A DNA stretch of 64,000 nt, from contig NC_060115.1 of assembly GCF_021155765.1 (NCBI RefSeq), positions 2,666,001-2,730,000 on the forward strand, given 5' to 3'. The notes beneath the pieces are model-generated. The model was not told the DNA's origin, did no database searches, and was given only the letters and a program-made list of their open reading frames with translations. Positions 12,365-24,605 of the stretch are shown piece after piece. The position numbers were made by a program, and so were the translations under genes. The DNA is from Diprion similis (taxonomy: Eukaryota > Arthropoda > Insecta > Hymenoptera > Diprionidae). Positions within the stretch are counted from its first letter, which is position 1; each line of letters opens with the position of its first letter.

Positions 12365-13572
12365 GATGCGACCACACAATAACTTGCCGATGAATTCAAG
12401 TACGTTATAATCGCACGCAAGTTGCAAATAAAAAAAAAGTACAGGCGAATCAATAATATTCGTAAATTATTCCCTTTCCTTTCTACTTCAACTTCTCGTG
12501 GTCTCTTATGTTCACATGAAAAACGAATTCCAAACTGATATTTACGATTACATAAGTCAGTTATTTGAGCTATCAAGTCTCGCTGTTACGACCTATTGCA
12601 TAAAATTATTAATTAAATAAATCTTATTGCCGCTGCTGAGATAACCGAATACCAATTAAAATTCCTAATGAGTTTCGTACAAATATTGTGGAGAGAATAT
12701 TTTCATCAATATCTGCTATTCGAAGCGACCTTTCAGTAACATAAAAAAGATTTCCAAGAGTTTTTAAGATGAGTCAACAAATTCCGGTTGATACGAAGTG
12801 TCGTTCAGTCGGATAATAAGTACTGAGATAATTGCTCGTGCGTGCAGAGTCGTAGTATAATGACTGAATTCCATTTCTTGAAGGCTCATTCGATCATAGA
12901 ACCAGCCGCGATGGTCGTAGACGAGACTCCACCGTCCAAAGCATTACTGGTGAAGACAATCAAGTACCTATTCGTTTGTGTTTCTCGTACAGCAACCAAA
13001 TTCTTCAACTTTCGTTTGCTCTTGAACCTTATGCAGAGTTGAAAATGTGCAGATAATACAATCGACTGCAATGTTTATATGAATGAGCAGGATGAGGTTT
13101 CGATCTGTGAATCACAGACTACGAATTCGCAAGGTGGTTTATCGTCACAGGCTGTATTTTGAATGTAACCAGTCAAGAGGCAAGAGGCAAGATAGACATT
13201 CAGCCACTCGAATTACGTAGAGCTCGTTACGTGCGTGATTGCAAATTGTCGCATCTGACACTCTAATGTTTGTACAACTACTTGGGAGTATACTAATTAT
13301 CAGTCAATAACGAACATCGGTATCTTACTTGGGTAGTGCAACGCAGTTATAAGTTATAATACTGTTAATTATAGTCTTAATCTCTCACGACTGCGAAATT
13401 ATTTCAACGAGTTGTGGCGTTGGTAATCAGAATCTGAGCGTGTATGGTATATGCCAGTGTAATGAATCGTGGCTCAAGGTCAATCGTTAAGTTAGTTCCA
13501 TACAACTTTGGTCTACCTCACACCACGTTGCCTCTCCTAAACATTGTTGAAAGTCAATCAGAGTAGTGAAAT
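12365..13572. other. spacer between SDR5 and SDR6 with conserved upstream block
   Basis: No gene. Roughly 13240-13500 is recognisably similar to sequence upstream of SDR7 (about 17060-17310) and to an orphan block near 15950-16070; see findings. Confidence 0.5.
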
Positions 13573-13616
13573 CTTATCAGTGATGATACGTTGCGATATG
13601 GAAAGAGGTATTTAAG
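13573..13616 (+). promoter_or_regulatory. putative core promoter of SDR6 (CTTATCAGT ... TATTTAAG)
   Basis: CTTATCAGT (13573-13581) lies 27 bases before TATTTAAG (13609-13616). The arrangement matches SDR7 closely. The ATG follows about 50 bases later. Confidence 0.5.
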
Positions 13617-13666
13617 CTTAAAAACGTACGAAAGTAGGTAGTAATCAGGAGTTAAGTCTTAGAGAC

Positions 13667-14781
13667 ATGGATCGTTGGGTTGGTAAAGTTGCCGTCGTGA
13701 CCGGCGCGAGTGCTGGAATCGGTGCCGCGATTTCCGAGGCCCTGGTCAAGGAGGGTCTCCTGGTCGTTGGATTTGCCAGACGGCTGGTGAAATTGGAAGT
13801 TTTAGCAAAAGGTTTTCAAGGTTTAAAAGGAAAGTTTTACGTAAGACAGTGCGACGTAAGTAATGAAGCCGATCTCGTTGCGGCTTTCAATTGGGTGAAG
13901 ACCGAACTCGGAGGCATCGACGTCCTCGTCAACAACGCCGGTGTGATAAATTCGCGAAAATTCTTAGGTCAGTGATGCATTTTCTGAAACATGTAAGGAA
14001 ATTGAATTCCTCATTGTTACGTCTTTCAAACAATTTCCAGATGACGATGTCCCTTCCTTGCGTAATATGTTGAACGTGAATTTCTTGGCCACCGCAATCG
14101 GTACCCAAGAGGCGGTGGCTTCGATGAAGAGCAGGAAGGTCCCGGGTCATATCATCAATATAAACAGGTAACCTGTGTGGAATTAGAACTTCCGCACCTT
14201 CGATAATTATCGAATAAGGACACTTGTTGCAAAAGTTGCCTTGTTTTTTTTTTATCTGCAGCGTTGCTGGACATGCTACTCCTCCTGTGCCCTTGGCCAT
14301 AAGTGCTTACTGCTCAACTAAATACGCGGTAACAGCCTTAACTGATACGGTGAGGAAGGAACTCGCCGCAGCGAATTCTGAAATCAAAATAACGGTTAGT
14401 AATCGTACGAATAAATAAATCATACTTTCATAATGTATTTTCGAAGGTATGTTTTACACATTTTTACTCTGGCAATGTAACTATGTATTCTTTTTATCCA
14501 AACCAGAGTGTAAGTCCAGGGTTTGTGGTAACGGAAATTCTACAGAAGGCAGCATATGACGCTACTGTCTTGGAAAAATTCCGAAACGTTCCTCACCTCG
14601 AACCTAAGGACATTGCCGATGCCGTCGTTTATATTCTAGGAACTCCGCAAAACGTCCAGGTTAGAATTAACCCAAAAGTTTATATTTTTAAAACTCACCC
14701 TAAGTTGAAAATACATTGTTGATCATTTTCATAAAACAGATAACCGAATTAACTATTCGACCCCTGAACGAGAAGATGTAA
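13667..14781 (+). CDS. SDR6: farnesol dehydrogenase-like SDR
   Basis: Exons 13667-13967, 14041-14167, 14262-14394, 14507-14659 and 14740-14781 give 251 residues. [12 protein letters not shown] and catalytic YCSTK are intact. The first intron begins GTCAGT and the third GTTAGT, both acceptable GT donors. AATAAA lies near 14852. It is the nearest relative of SDR5 and the likely parent of the relic at 16.3 kb, whose exon 4 and 3' UTR can be aligned with it. Confidence 0.93.
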
Positions 14782-16334
14782 AACCCAAGCTGAGGATTTG
14801 ACGACGCATTCGCAGATGTGCCTAACTATTGTGGCCAGTGTAAGACGAGAAATAAAAGTACCTCCGCAACAAGATTTGCTAACTAATTGTTAAGAAACTT
14901 TTTTATAACATTAGTTATTCCGGTATTTCCATATCACACATATTTTCACACACTTGCAAGTTTGGCCAGAGTGTAAAGTCAAGTTAACAATCGATAAATC
15001 GTAATGATTAAAATACAACACGCGATAAAATTAACCTTCTTCATGTCCATTGTTCCCTGCTCCTCAACAAGCGTAGAATTCTCAAATCAATAAATTATAG
15101 TTACACATGCAAAATCGTAGTAAACAATCACAAAATGCTAAAATGTTAAAATCTACCGTAAAAACAAAAAGTCTGCAGACTTCCGCACGTTGGTGTGGAA
15201 CCCACGATTACACACTTGCTCGTTAAACGATTTCTAGTACAATTTATCGCACCAAAAACAGAGTGAATATAAATTTCAACTATTCCGAATGCGATAGTCT
15301 TGGCGAAAGAATAATGCGTCGCATCGTTTTAAACCTCCAAGGCCACAGCCTCCGTTCTCCGGCGTTCATCTAAAGTGTCTCTAGTGTAGATGTTCAAACA
15401 CACAAATTCATATAGTAAATCCTATTGACAAGGACAGTAGAATTGTCTGAAATTGTTATTCATCGTGCAGCGAACCAATTCTCCCAATCACGTTTACCCT
15501 TGAACCTTGTATTGCCACGTTCAAAATGCTTCTACGAGGTTATTCACTACAATGTTTACATGTAGGTGCAGGTAGGTTAATTATCAATACGTGTTTTCAG
15601 AACAGGAATTCCGTAGGACATTCGTTATAGTTTCATAATACTATAATATATTCTGCCTTATACAATTCATACAAGAGGTAAGTGGCCGGTTGGCGTACGC
15701 AAGAACGCAAAACAAGCCAAGCTACGTGAATGGTCGAAAATTGTTGCGCCTATTACGTTAATGTTATCAGTTAAACTGCCTTACAATTTTAAATGCATAC
15801 GTATAACGAATATACGAACCGTCATTCAGTCAGTAACACACAGTGGCGGCAGACGTGACAAGAATAATTAATATAACATCGTACAATGATCGATAAAAGT
15901 GCATGACTGTTGTAGCATTTTACACTAGCAATTTATTAGAACTTACAGTCGTAAAATGTCTGATGACTGTGAAACGGTTTCAGTGAGTCGGGGCGTTATC
16001 AATCTGATTGTGAGCTTTCACGTATGATATAAATCGTGACTCAAGGTCAATAGCTGATTGTGATCAATGTCGAATTCGTTACACGTAACGTTCGCTAACC
16101 TCGCTACTTTAGCTAATCTTCTAGGATGCTGCGAGACTCTCTAGATTGCTGAAGTCATTGTTTTTTGTACGTCGTGTATTCCATAGCAAATCACGCAGCT
16201 TGTGACCTTGAACATTCCAGATTTTGCTCATTCTGTAAAACATACCAAACCACAGCTAAAAACTATAATTAATTAAAAAAAAAAAGATTATGGAAGATTT
16301 TTTTTTAATTAAAACCAACAATGATTGAATTCTC
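14782..16334. other. spacer downstream of SDR6
   Basis: No intact gene. About 15950-16070 resembles the region 150-250 bases upstream of SDR6 and may be the remnant promoter region of the broken copy at 16.3 kb. Confidence 0.45.
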
Positions 16335-16465
16335 GAAATTCTACAAAAAGCATCATATGACGCCACTGTCTTGTAAACTTTGGAAAACCTTCCTCGCCTC
16401 GAATCTGAGGATATTTCCGATGCCGTCGTATACGTTTTAAGAGTCGTATAGTTTTAATACGTCAG
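16335..16465 (+). pseudogene. decayed SDR exon 4 (copy of SDR6)
   Basis: The stretch from GAAATTCTAC to GTCAG follows exon 4 of SDR6 closely: residues A-Y/S-Y-D-A-T-V-L, then P-R-L-E-S-E-D, then D-A-V-V-Y-V-L. It has an in-frame TAA after ATVL, and the GTP after the VL is lost. No SISPG or exons 1-3 are found upstream. A few bases further on, sequence like the SDR6 3' UTR (AGCTGAGAATTTG) follows almost directly, so intron 4 and most of exon 5 are missing. It is clearly dead. Confidence 0.75.
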
Positions 16466-17729
16466 AATAACAACAAAGCTGAGAATTTGAAAGATTTGAA
16501 AGAAGACGAAAAATATAAATTTCTTAATAGTTTTTCAATTGGTTCCCTAATTGCCAAAACAGAACTATTTTAACTAATCATACCAGAAGTGTTTAAAAAA
16601 AAGTTAATTTCCAACACCCGCAGCATCGGCCAGATAGTAAGATAAAGTGATCAATCGGTAAGACATAACAATCGGTATAAAAACGCGTTATGAGGTAATT
16701 ACCATGCGCACCATGGCTTTGGAACGTTTTGTATTTCTTTCGTCCATCCGCCTTTCGAGACGTGTAGAATGCGCAAGTCATACATTACAGTGCCATGCGC
16801 ATAATGATCGTGAACAATGATAGTATACTAAAAATTTTCAAATCGTCTATCAAACGTGCTAGCCAACTTCCGAATATCAATGCGGCATAATTAATCATCC
16901 CCCCCCTCCCCTGCTCATTTATTAGACAATTTCTGGCACTTGATAAAGTAAAAAGTATCCAACGATAGTCTCAGTCAACGAATAACGAGTGTTTGACCAA
17001 GGTTGAAAAATCCAGTGAGAGCTTACTGCAGTCTTCTGCTTCACTGGGCGCAAGATCCACGCTTTTGTCTGTTACACCTGATACTCTGATGCGGGTACAA
17101 CTACTTAGGGTACTAATAATCAACTAACAAGTGAGAAGAACAATTGGTATATCGATACTTATCGACTAAAGTACAACACAGAGGTAACTTTTCATACTAC
17201 GAATTGTGGGGATAATCTCTAAAGACTGTGTCACTGTTCAATGACTTGGGGGGTTGGTAATCCAGGTGTATCCAGGTCATTCATTAAGCACCGGTTAATT
17301 CCAGAGGGAGAAGAATCGATTCTACAGAAATCAGTTTTCTATATACTCGTTCCTACAGAAATATTTTCCCACAGAAAGGAATTCGAGATTCGTATCAGAT
17401 ATAATCCTGCATGATTTATATTTCTATGGGAAAATTGTTCTCCAGAATATTTTTATAGGAAAAAATTTATCTTCACGTTGGCACCTTATTTTCAAAAACA
17501 TTAATTTGTCTGAAAATTTCTGGAATCAATCCTTCTGTAGAATGAACCATGCAGAATTATTCTGAAATTTCTTCATGTAGAAAAATATTTCCGTAGAAAT
17601 GAGTCTTTTTCATTTTCTCAAACAGCGTCATAGAACAAACTATCATTTCCTTTGTTCATTGTTGAAAAGTAATAATAACTTGATAGCGTGTACAAGTAAT
17701 TTCTGAAAATGTTATTTAGAAAGCTGAAG
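16466..17729. other. spacer with TCTACAGAA-type repeat
   Basis: No gene. About 17320-17620 carries several short CTACAGAAAT and CTGTAGAAT-like units in both orientations, the same motif family as at 25.3-25.7 kb. Confidence 0.4.
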
Positions 17730-17773
17730 CTTATCAGTAATCATACTTTCTGTCGTGAAAAAAGTTATTTAAA
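17730..17773 (+). promoter_or_regulatory. putative core promoter of SDR7 (CTTATCAGT ... TATTTAAA)
   Basis: CTTATCAGT (17730-17738) lies 27 bases before TATTTAAA (17766-17773), the same order and spacing as before SDR6. The ATG is about 50 bases downstream. Confidence 0.5.
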
Positions 17774-17825
17774 CTTGCAAACCTGTTAAAATGTGCACTA
17801 TAGTCAAGAGAAAAATCCTCGAGGC

Positions 17826-18700
17826 ATGGATCGTTGGACCGGTAAAGTCGCCGTCGTAACCGGCGCGAGTTCAGGAATCGGCGCCGCGGTGACCGAAGCC
17901 CTTGTCAAGGAGGGTCTTTTGGTCGTAGGTATCGCCAGGCGGTTAGAGAGAATGAAAGAGTTATCAAGAAGTCTTGCCGGAGCCAAAGGGAAGCTTTATC
18001 CTAGGCAGTGTGACGTCAGCAAGGAAGAGGATCTGCTGAACGCATTCAAGTGGGTGAACACCGAATTGGGGGGCATCGACATTCTCGTAAATAACGCCGG
18101 CGTGGTTAAACATAGGAAAGTGATGGGTGAGGAAATAGGGTGAATGTGGTCAACCTGAGGTTGGAGGTCGGTCACTTTTTTCTCTCCTTTTCTCTTCTTT
18201 TCTCTTCATGTTTTACCTCCTGTTAAAAAACTAGACTTTAAAGGAATTACGCGTCCGACTTCCATCAAGTAACGATCGTTACCAATTTTTCCAGATGACG
18301 ACATCGACTCCTTCCGCAACATGGTAAACGTGAATTTCATGGCAACTCTGATCGGCACGAAAGAAGCCGTGGCTTCGATGCAGGAACGAAAAGTCTCGGG
18401 TCATATCGTGAACATAAACAGGTAGATGGATATTCGGTGTATGAATTTAAGATAGCAAATCGTCGTAGTCTGAATCTGATGTGTCACGCTTACAACTTCC
18501 AGTATTCTTGGACACTCGATTCCTGATATGCCGATGCCAGTCAGCGTCTACCCGTCGACTAAATATGCGGTGACAGCATTGTCGGAACTAACACGCAAGG
18601 AGTTCGCAGCTAATAAAATCAGGGTGAAAGTAACGGTAAGGAAAAACAAGGCCCCAAAAATTTAATTTCTCTTTCTAAAACTCCTAGTTGAAACAATTGT

Positions 18701-18735
<35 letters not shown>

Positions 18736-19066
18736 TTCCCTCAGAGCATCAGTCCAGGCTTTGTCGCGACAGAAATTTTCAAAGTTGGAGGTATATCTGA
18801 GACCGAAAAATTATTTCAAGATACTCCGCATCTGCAGCCGAAAGATGTTGCGGACGCCATCGTTTACGTTTTGGGAACACCGGAACATGTTCAGGTTACT
18901 GCGATGTATACTTCATTAATTAGCTATATATCATAAAATATCGAGTTTCAGAATGAGAAGAAAGCACGCTGTTCAAACATCTTTTCAAAGTTACTGATAT
19001 GCTTCTTTAAATTTTTGTTGCCAGATTTCCGAGCTAACAATCCGGCCCGTCTGCGAAATGCTATAG
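17826..19066 (+). CDS. SDR7: farnesol dehydrogenase-like SDR
   Basis: Exons 17826-18126, 18295-18421, 18503-18635, 18745-18894 and 19025-19066 give 250 residues. TGASSGIG, NNAG and catalytic YPSTK are intact. An in-frame ATG at 17793 would add 11 residues, but MDRW is the start shared by all copies and the extension has no counterpart. Intron 3 contains an AT dinucleotide run (18700-18736) just before the polypyrimidine/acceptor region of exon 4. Intron 1 is about twice the usual length and rich in TTTTCTC. Confidence 0.92.
18700..18736. repeat. AT microsatellite in SDR7 intron 3
   Basis: Alternating T and A with one G interruption, ending about 10 bases before the exon 4 acceptor. Length changes here could affect branch point or acceptor spacing. 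Confidence 0.9.
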
Positions 19067-21005
19067 TCGAAGGAGAAAAGAGTTCTCAAAAATATTTCAA
19101 AGCAATAACCTCAACCAGCACCAATGTACCTCAGAGAAGATTGTGACGAGCACAAGTATAATTAAAAATCATACTAATACGTGAAAAAGTGATTACAATT
19201 ATGAAGTATGATCTGATAAATTAAACAATTGCAATTTGCCGAAACCTGTTATTTGCGGTTAGCTAATTTAGAATATACTATACTGTAACATTGAAGTGAT
19301 AATTTCTACCTCTTTGTAACTAACATTTAATGGTAAAGCAAGGTGGTAACAAATTTCCTCAAATAAAATTCCCTGACATTTACCCCTAAAAAAAATGCCA
19401 AATTCCCTGACCTTTTTACCACGAAACTTAATATCAGGGTCAGTTTTTATGACCAAAAGTTTCAAGAATTGTGCACCCTCAATACATAAATTTCGATTTA
19501 AAAACACATAGAATTGCTTCGTTTCGCACAAGTAATTAGAAATTGAACAATACCATTTTCGAAATTTAGTTTGGCTGAATTTATGAAGTATGACTGAAGT
19601 TTGAAAACCATTTATAAAAAAAAGTGCGTTTTCACTGTGGTTCATCATAAATCTCTGACTATTCCCAGTTTTCCTTTTTTGTCTATACCCTGAAAACGCA
19701 ATTCGAAAATGGTAAAATGACGTCGTTGAATTGAATTGTTATTAGAAAAAAAAAAATTCAGATTTTTTCTAACGTTTGAAAATTGTGAAATTAAGGAAAA
19801 ACACGAACGACTCATCATTAGCTTTAACGGTTGCTCAAAACATTGTTAACTGGCGAAGGTTATTTTTAAAAATCTGCTTAACCTGGAATTCTTGCACCGA
19901 CCCTGGCTGACGAAAAACAGAAAATTCCAATTTGCGAAGTCGTAGAAAATGATAGGAACTAACAAAAATGTAGAACACAATGATTTAGTTACCTGGGACA
20001 TTTGCAGATGAAAAAATAAACATTAACGATTCCTGCTTCCACTTATCCGTAAGCAATCGCATCGATTTGACCAAAAAAATAATCTCGTATAAACACGTAT
20101 ATACCTATACAGTATAAATTCACACGAGATATTCCGCGTATAATCAACGCTCGACAAACGAGTTGCAAACAACTTTCGATATTCCAAGGTCAAAAATAGC
20201 GATCATTCTCGAAACTTGTTCACGAGAAATTAAATAACACTTGCTGCTACGTAGCTACACCAAAAGGTGTCCAGTAGTGTCCTCGTATTTAGCCTTAAAA
20301 GATCCACAAGTAAGAAAAAAAATCACTCTACCGGAGGACACAGGACAGAAATTAAACTTAATTTTTTCTCCCTCAAACTATGAATTTTTTTCAAATTGTA
20401 TAAATTTGAATCACTTTATATTACATTTCTTTTTCTATCTGCAATTAATTTTTTTTTTTTTTTTTTTCCCCCTCACGTCAAAATCACGTCATGTCGCTAA
20501 CTCCGTCGGCTCGCTGCCTCTCTTTTTGCCTTAGAATAACACGGCAACTGAATGTGTAGTAATTATACCTATTATAGTTCAGGTTTTTCCCTCACGTTAG
20601 ATCTCTCTACGTCGACAGTGATCGTAATAATACGCTCGTCTTCATCTCGTTGAAAATCGCTACGATGATGTCTTGCTGTGACGTGACGTGACACCGCTAA
20701 AACCGCTGCCAATCCTCTACCTGGTATCGCATATACTTTAAAGGAAGAGAAACAAAAATACTGAAACATCTTATTCGTTGAACTCTAAACTTATCACTTC
20801 TCAGTATATCGGAAGCGAGACTCTCGTCCTGCCGCTCTTTTTATAATTCATCTAGAAGTAGTATTGCGATATTTCTAAATTCAACTAGCGTTAAAAAGTT
20901 CTCGGGAACGGTTAGTAACAAGCATTAAAAATAATCGAGTTACGCAACGACCGATTCTTGAATTTTTATCCCTCCTCTAAGCCTTGCAAGTCACGTTAGA
21001 AGTAA
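19067..21005. other. spacer between SDR7 and SDR8, repeat-like
   Basis: No supported gene. A minus-strand frame at 19268-19648 is AT-rich, lacks any domain and looks like degenerate repeat sequence. Confidence 0.5.
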
Positions 21006-21013
21006 GGATGAAG

Positions 21014-21553
21014 CAGTGGCGGACAAAAGGGGGCCGGAGGGCCCCATCCAGGCCTCCAAGTCTCGAGAAGTCTTGATTTAATCAAATCCCAAACAAGTCC
21101 AAAATATGTTCAACAAGTAAAAGGCAGTTTTGGAGTTTGGAAGTCCCACACGTGTGCAAAATACAAAGGTTGCGTTGGTAGGTACCTACTTGCCTATTAT
21201 CAGACCATGACTATTGTCAATGGGTGTGTTCAGCAGAGAATTTGCAATCAGAAGTCGCGCGAAACGTAAACTTTAGAATGATAAGCAGTTGTCTGCTAGA
21301 CACAATTGGTCTGCATGAGACGTTTTGATACCTACGACATTTACACAGGTGTACCATAAGTACACTTCAAAAATACGCACAAGTGTAGTGAAAAGCTTAA
21401 CTATGATCGTAACTAAGAAAGTTAATATTACCTTTGTCAGCCTATACATCGATATCATTCGTTTTACACTAAAAATACGTCAATTTCTAAGCGGACCAGA
21501 AACCTCATTGAGTTTTGCCGCCCCGGGCCTCCGACGAGCTTAGTCCGCCACCG
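21014..21553. mobile_element. non-autonomous hAT-like element (MITE)
   Basis: The left end begins CAGTGGCGGAC and the right end is its inverted near-copy, finishing TCCGCCACCG. The flanks GGATGAAG (21006-21013) and CGATGAAG (21554-21561) match at 7 of 8 bases, as expected for the 8-base target-site duplication of hAT transposons. The CAGTGGCGGA start is typical of hAT termini. The roughly 540-base interior has no transposase frame, so it depended on an element elsewhere. It ends only about 200 bases before the SDR8 ATG. Confidence 0.75.
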
Positions 21554-21750
21554 CGATGAAGCTATAAGACATAGCGATTTTCGAATGGAGCACAGTAGTT
21601 CGGATTTACGTGTCGCTTACAAATCTAACAGCAATCCGTCGGATGTATTGCTCCAAACCACAGCCTTGAAATTCTTTCATTCGTTCGACGAGGAAAGATT
21701 GCAAGCTGCTGATTGTGAGCACAGGCGAGAAGTATCACTGAATTTCCTAA

Positions 21751-23035
21751 ATGGATCGTTGGGTCGGAAAAGTTGCTCTGATCACGGGGGCCAGTGCCGG
21801 CATCGGTGCTGCAACGGCCGAAGCGCTCGTCCGGGAGGGTCTCAAGGTCGTCGGAATAGCCAGGCGAGTGGAGAAGATCGAGAAACTCGGTGAAGAGCTT
21901 AGAGACGCTAAAGGAAAACTTTACGCGATGAAGTGCGACGTCTCGAAGGAGGAGGAAATCCTCGCGGTCTTCGAATGGATCAAAGAAAACCTCGGCGGCG
22001 TCGACGTCCTCGTTAACAACGCCGGGCTGATGCACGCGGCGAGTCTGACCGGTGAGCAACGTGTTTCACCAGACGATGAAGGGATCGTTAAATTTCTCGC
22101 ATACCTACTTGGGTTCTGTCTATCCACAGAAAACGGCTCATGATACGAGATATTTTATTTCCAGACGGAGACACCGAAGGCTTTCGCCGTTTACTCGACG
22201 TCAACGTCTTGGCAGTTGCTGTGTGCACCAGGGAAGCTGTACGTCAAATGGAAGCGCGCCAGTTCGACGGTCACATTTTCAACATAAACAGGTTCCTTCA
22301 CTTTTCGTGCCAATAAATCACAGACGTGAGAACGCTTCTCGTCTGCTGCGCGTCTAAACTCAATCACGATTGCTCGTCTTATAGATTTAGAAACGTACAA
22401 AAAGTGAAAAATTTTTTACAATTATTTTTTCGTCTTTTCACAGCATCCTGGGTCATCACATTTTCGTTCACTCGAATTTCTACAGTTTGTATCCAAGCAG
22501 TAAATTCGCAGTAACAGCGATGACCGAAGTGGCCAGAAAGGAACTAATCCAAAAGAACACTAAGATCAAAATAACGGCAAGTAGAAAATTTTTTTAAATC
22601 AGAAAATTAGAAAGCGCAAACTTCATTCTAGCACTGATGTGCAATTGTAATGAACGCATTATCGTTTTCAGAGTATTAGTCCAGGATTAGTCGGGACAGA
22701 ATTGTTTGGTCCTATGAAAGGGAAACCGTCTGCAGATCTGATAGTAAAAGTAATGCCTAAACTGCATCCGGAAGACGTGGCCAACGGTATCCTCTATGCA
22801 CTGGGCACTCCACCGCATGTTCAAGTAAAAAAGAAAAAGAAAAAAACTGTCATTAAACCATAAAATATTCTACTACTACACACACAAAGTTTTCCACGTA
22901 TTCATCAACGCATCTCTCATAATATCTCATGTATCACGCACACGTACCTCTATCTTCACCTTGCATAGCAATAAACGCAACACTACTTCGCAGGTCTGTG
23001 AGCTGACATTACGTCCAGTTGGAGAAGTCATGTAG
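21751..23035 (+). CDS. SDR8: farnesol dehydrogenase-like SDR, with a GC-AG intron
   Basis: Exons 21751-22051, 22165-22291, 22444-22576, 22672-22824 and 22994-23035 give 251 residues. [12 protein letters not shown] and catalytic YPSSK are intact. Exon 3 ends ATAACG followed by GCAAGT, so intron 3 uses a GC donor, unlike every other copy at this position; the phase requires this boundary. The exon 1/intron 1/early exon 2 block is nearly identical to SDR9, whereas the later exons differ. Exon 4 reads GLVGTEL, which departs from the more usual GFVKTE. It is likely functional. Confidence 0.92.
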
Positions 23036-24149
23036 GATTTGTGACCCAAGACGTGAATTAATTACAAAAATTGGCGCCACGAGACCATCGGTATACCACG
23101 ACTACGTAATCATCGCCGTCACATCTTCGATGTAGCACGATATATATATGAATTATATTATTTGTTTTAAAAAATAGTAAACTACCATTCTTTTAAGAAA
23201 GAAAGTATCTGCTGAAACTTCTAGGGGGTGTTTTCGTTGATCGAAAAAATGAATCAAATCTTGTGTGTGTTTCCCTTGTTGGTACCACGATGTCCTCGGA
23301 TGGGTACCGTGCAGGCTTGATCGAAGCGTCAGACTTTGGCAAGATAGCCACGCGGCCCAATCAGACGAGACTAAAACTGAAGCTAGCAGTCAGAATTAGG
23401 AGCCAAACATTCTAATGTTCTTTATCACAAGGCTAGTGAAGTCCGGAAATGAAAATTTTGTGAAGCTGAACTACATTTATCTATTTCCGAAAATTCAGAC
23501 ACCTTTGGCTGCTAACTCTAGCTGCTAGTTTCAGTTTCATCCAAATCAGCCGTTTACAATAATAATTTATCAGTACCTATACAAATTTTAATGTACCTAC
23601 CTTGAAATTCGAATTACTTTTGTGTATAAATTTAGTTTTGTATTATTGTTTCTTTTTCTTTCAAGTCTCGTATTTATACAAATTGTAAATTTACATCTTC
23701 CGTACAATAAAAATTCTGTAATTGATCCAAGCTTTGATATGTGAGATTCAAATATTGAGGGAAAAAAGCCAATCTGAGAACAAATACCGCCGAAACCGGA
23801 CTAAACCGGACGACGTCAAGCCGCTACCGCTGACTTACAATTAATCTGACGTCTAATCGGTAAACTGCAACCTCCTGCTGTCCTGCCTAGCAGTTCCATC
23901 TGCGGCGGACAGACGAAAGCTTCTCTTTGGTGGGCCGACGGCGGCCCCAACTATCGTCGGTGGACGAAAATACCTCCGTTAGGCGCTTTTCGTACAACGA
24001 AAGAGACCCGGAGAGAAACAGCCGAGAGCCACGATCTCTGCCGGGACACCTACCGACAGCATCCTCCTGAGACTACGCGACAATGCCATCTCCCGTCTGT
24101 CTCCTGTGTTCCTGTTTTGGCAACGCTGAGAAAAATCGGGAAAGACGAT
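23036..24149. other. spacer downstream of SDR8 with short inverted repeat
   Basis: No gene. About 23370-23402 and 23506-23540 form an inverted repeat (GCTAGCAG and CTGCTAG cores). A single related copy is found near 55470-55510. Confidence 0.45.
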
Positions 24150-24605
24150 ATATATATATATATATATATATTAGGGTGGCGCAAAAATACCGACTATTTT
24201 TTTTTTTTATAGTCTCGTGTGACAAAATGTTAGTTTTTGATGTTTTAAGAGCCCACTCCAAAGGACAGCTCAAAAAAAATTTTTAAGAGGTCGCTCCATG
24301 TTTTTTAAAATATCAATAATCGTTATATATATATATATGTCAACATTTATATATATATATATAAAAACTGTGTCAACTATTTGTTATGACACAATAGTTG
24401 ACACAGTTTTCCGCAGACGTTATCTTGCAAATAAAAAAAATTTTAAGAGGTCGCTCCATATTTTTTAAAATATCAATAATCGTTATATATATCGTTATAT
24501 ATACACGTTATCTTATATATATATATATATATATATTGTGAAACTATTGTGTCATAACAAATAGTTGACACAATTTTTCGCAGACGTCATCTTGCAAATA
24601 TAATA
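24140..24605. repeat. AT-rich composite repeat with hairpins
   Basis: Two direct copies of a unit starting TTTTTAAGAGGTCGCTCCAT (about 24275 and 24440) are each followed by AT dinucleotide runs. A perfect 17-base stem with a 13-base loop lies at 24364-24410 (AAAACTGTGTCAACTAT arms), and a partly inverted second copy is at about 24538-24590. This looks like a nested or duplicated short mobile element. Confidence 0.6.

Noticed and set aside
19268..19648. 126-residue minus-strand frame
   Set aside because: AT-rich, no domain, no splice partners; it looks like degenerate repeat sequence.
21625..22059. 144-residue minus-strand frame over SDR8 exon 1 (repeated at 25947-26258)
   Set aside because: Antisense shadow of a conserved coding exon.
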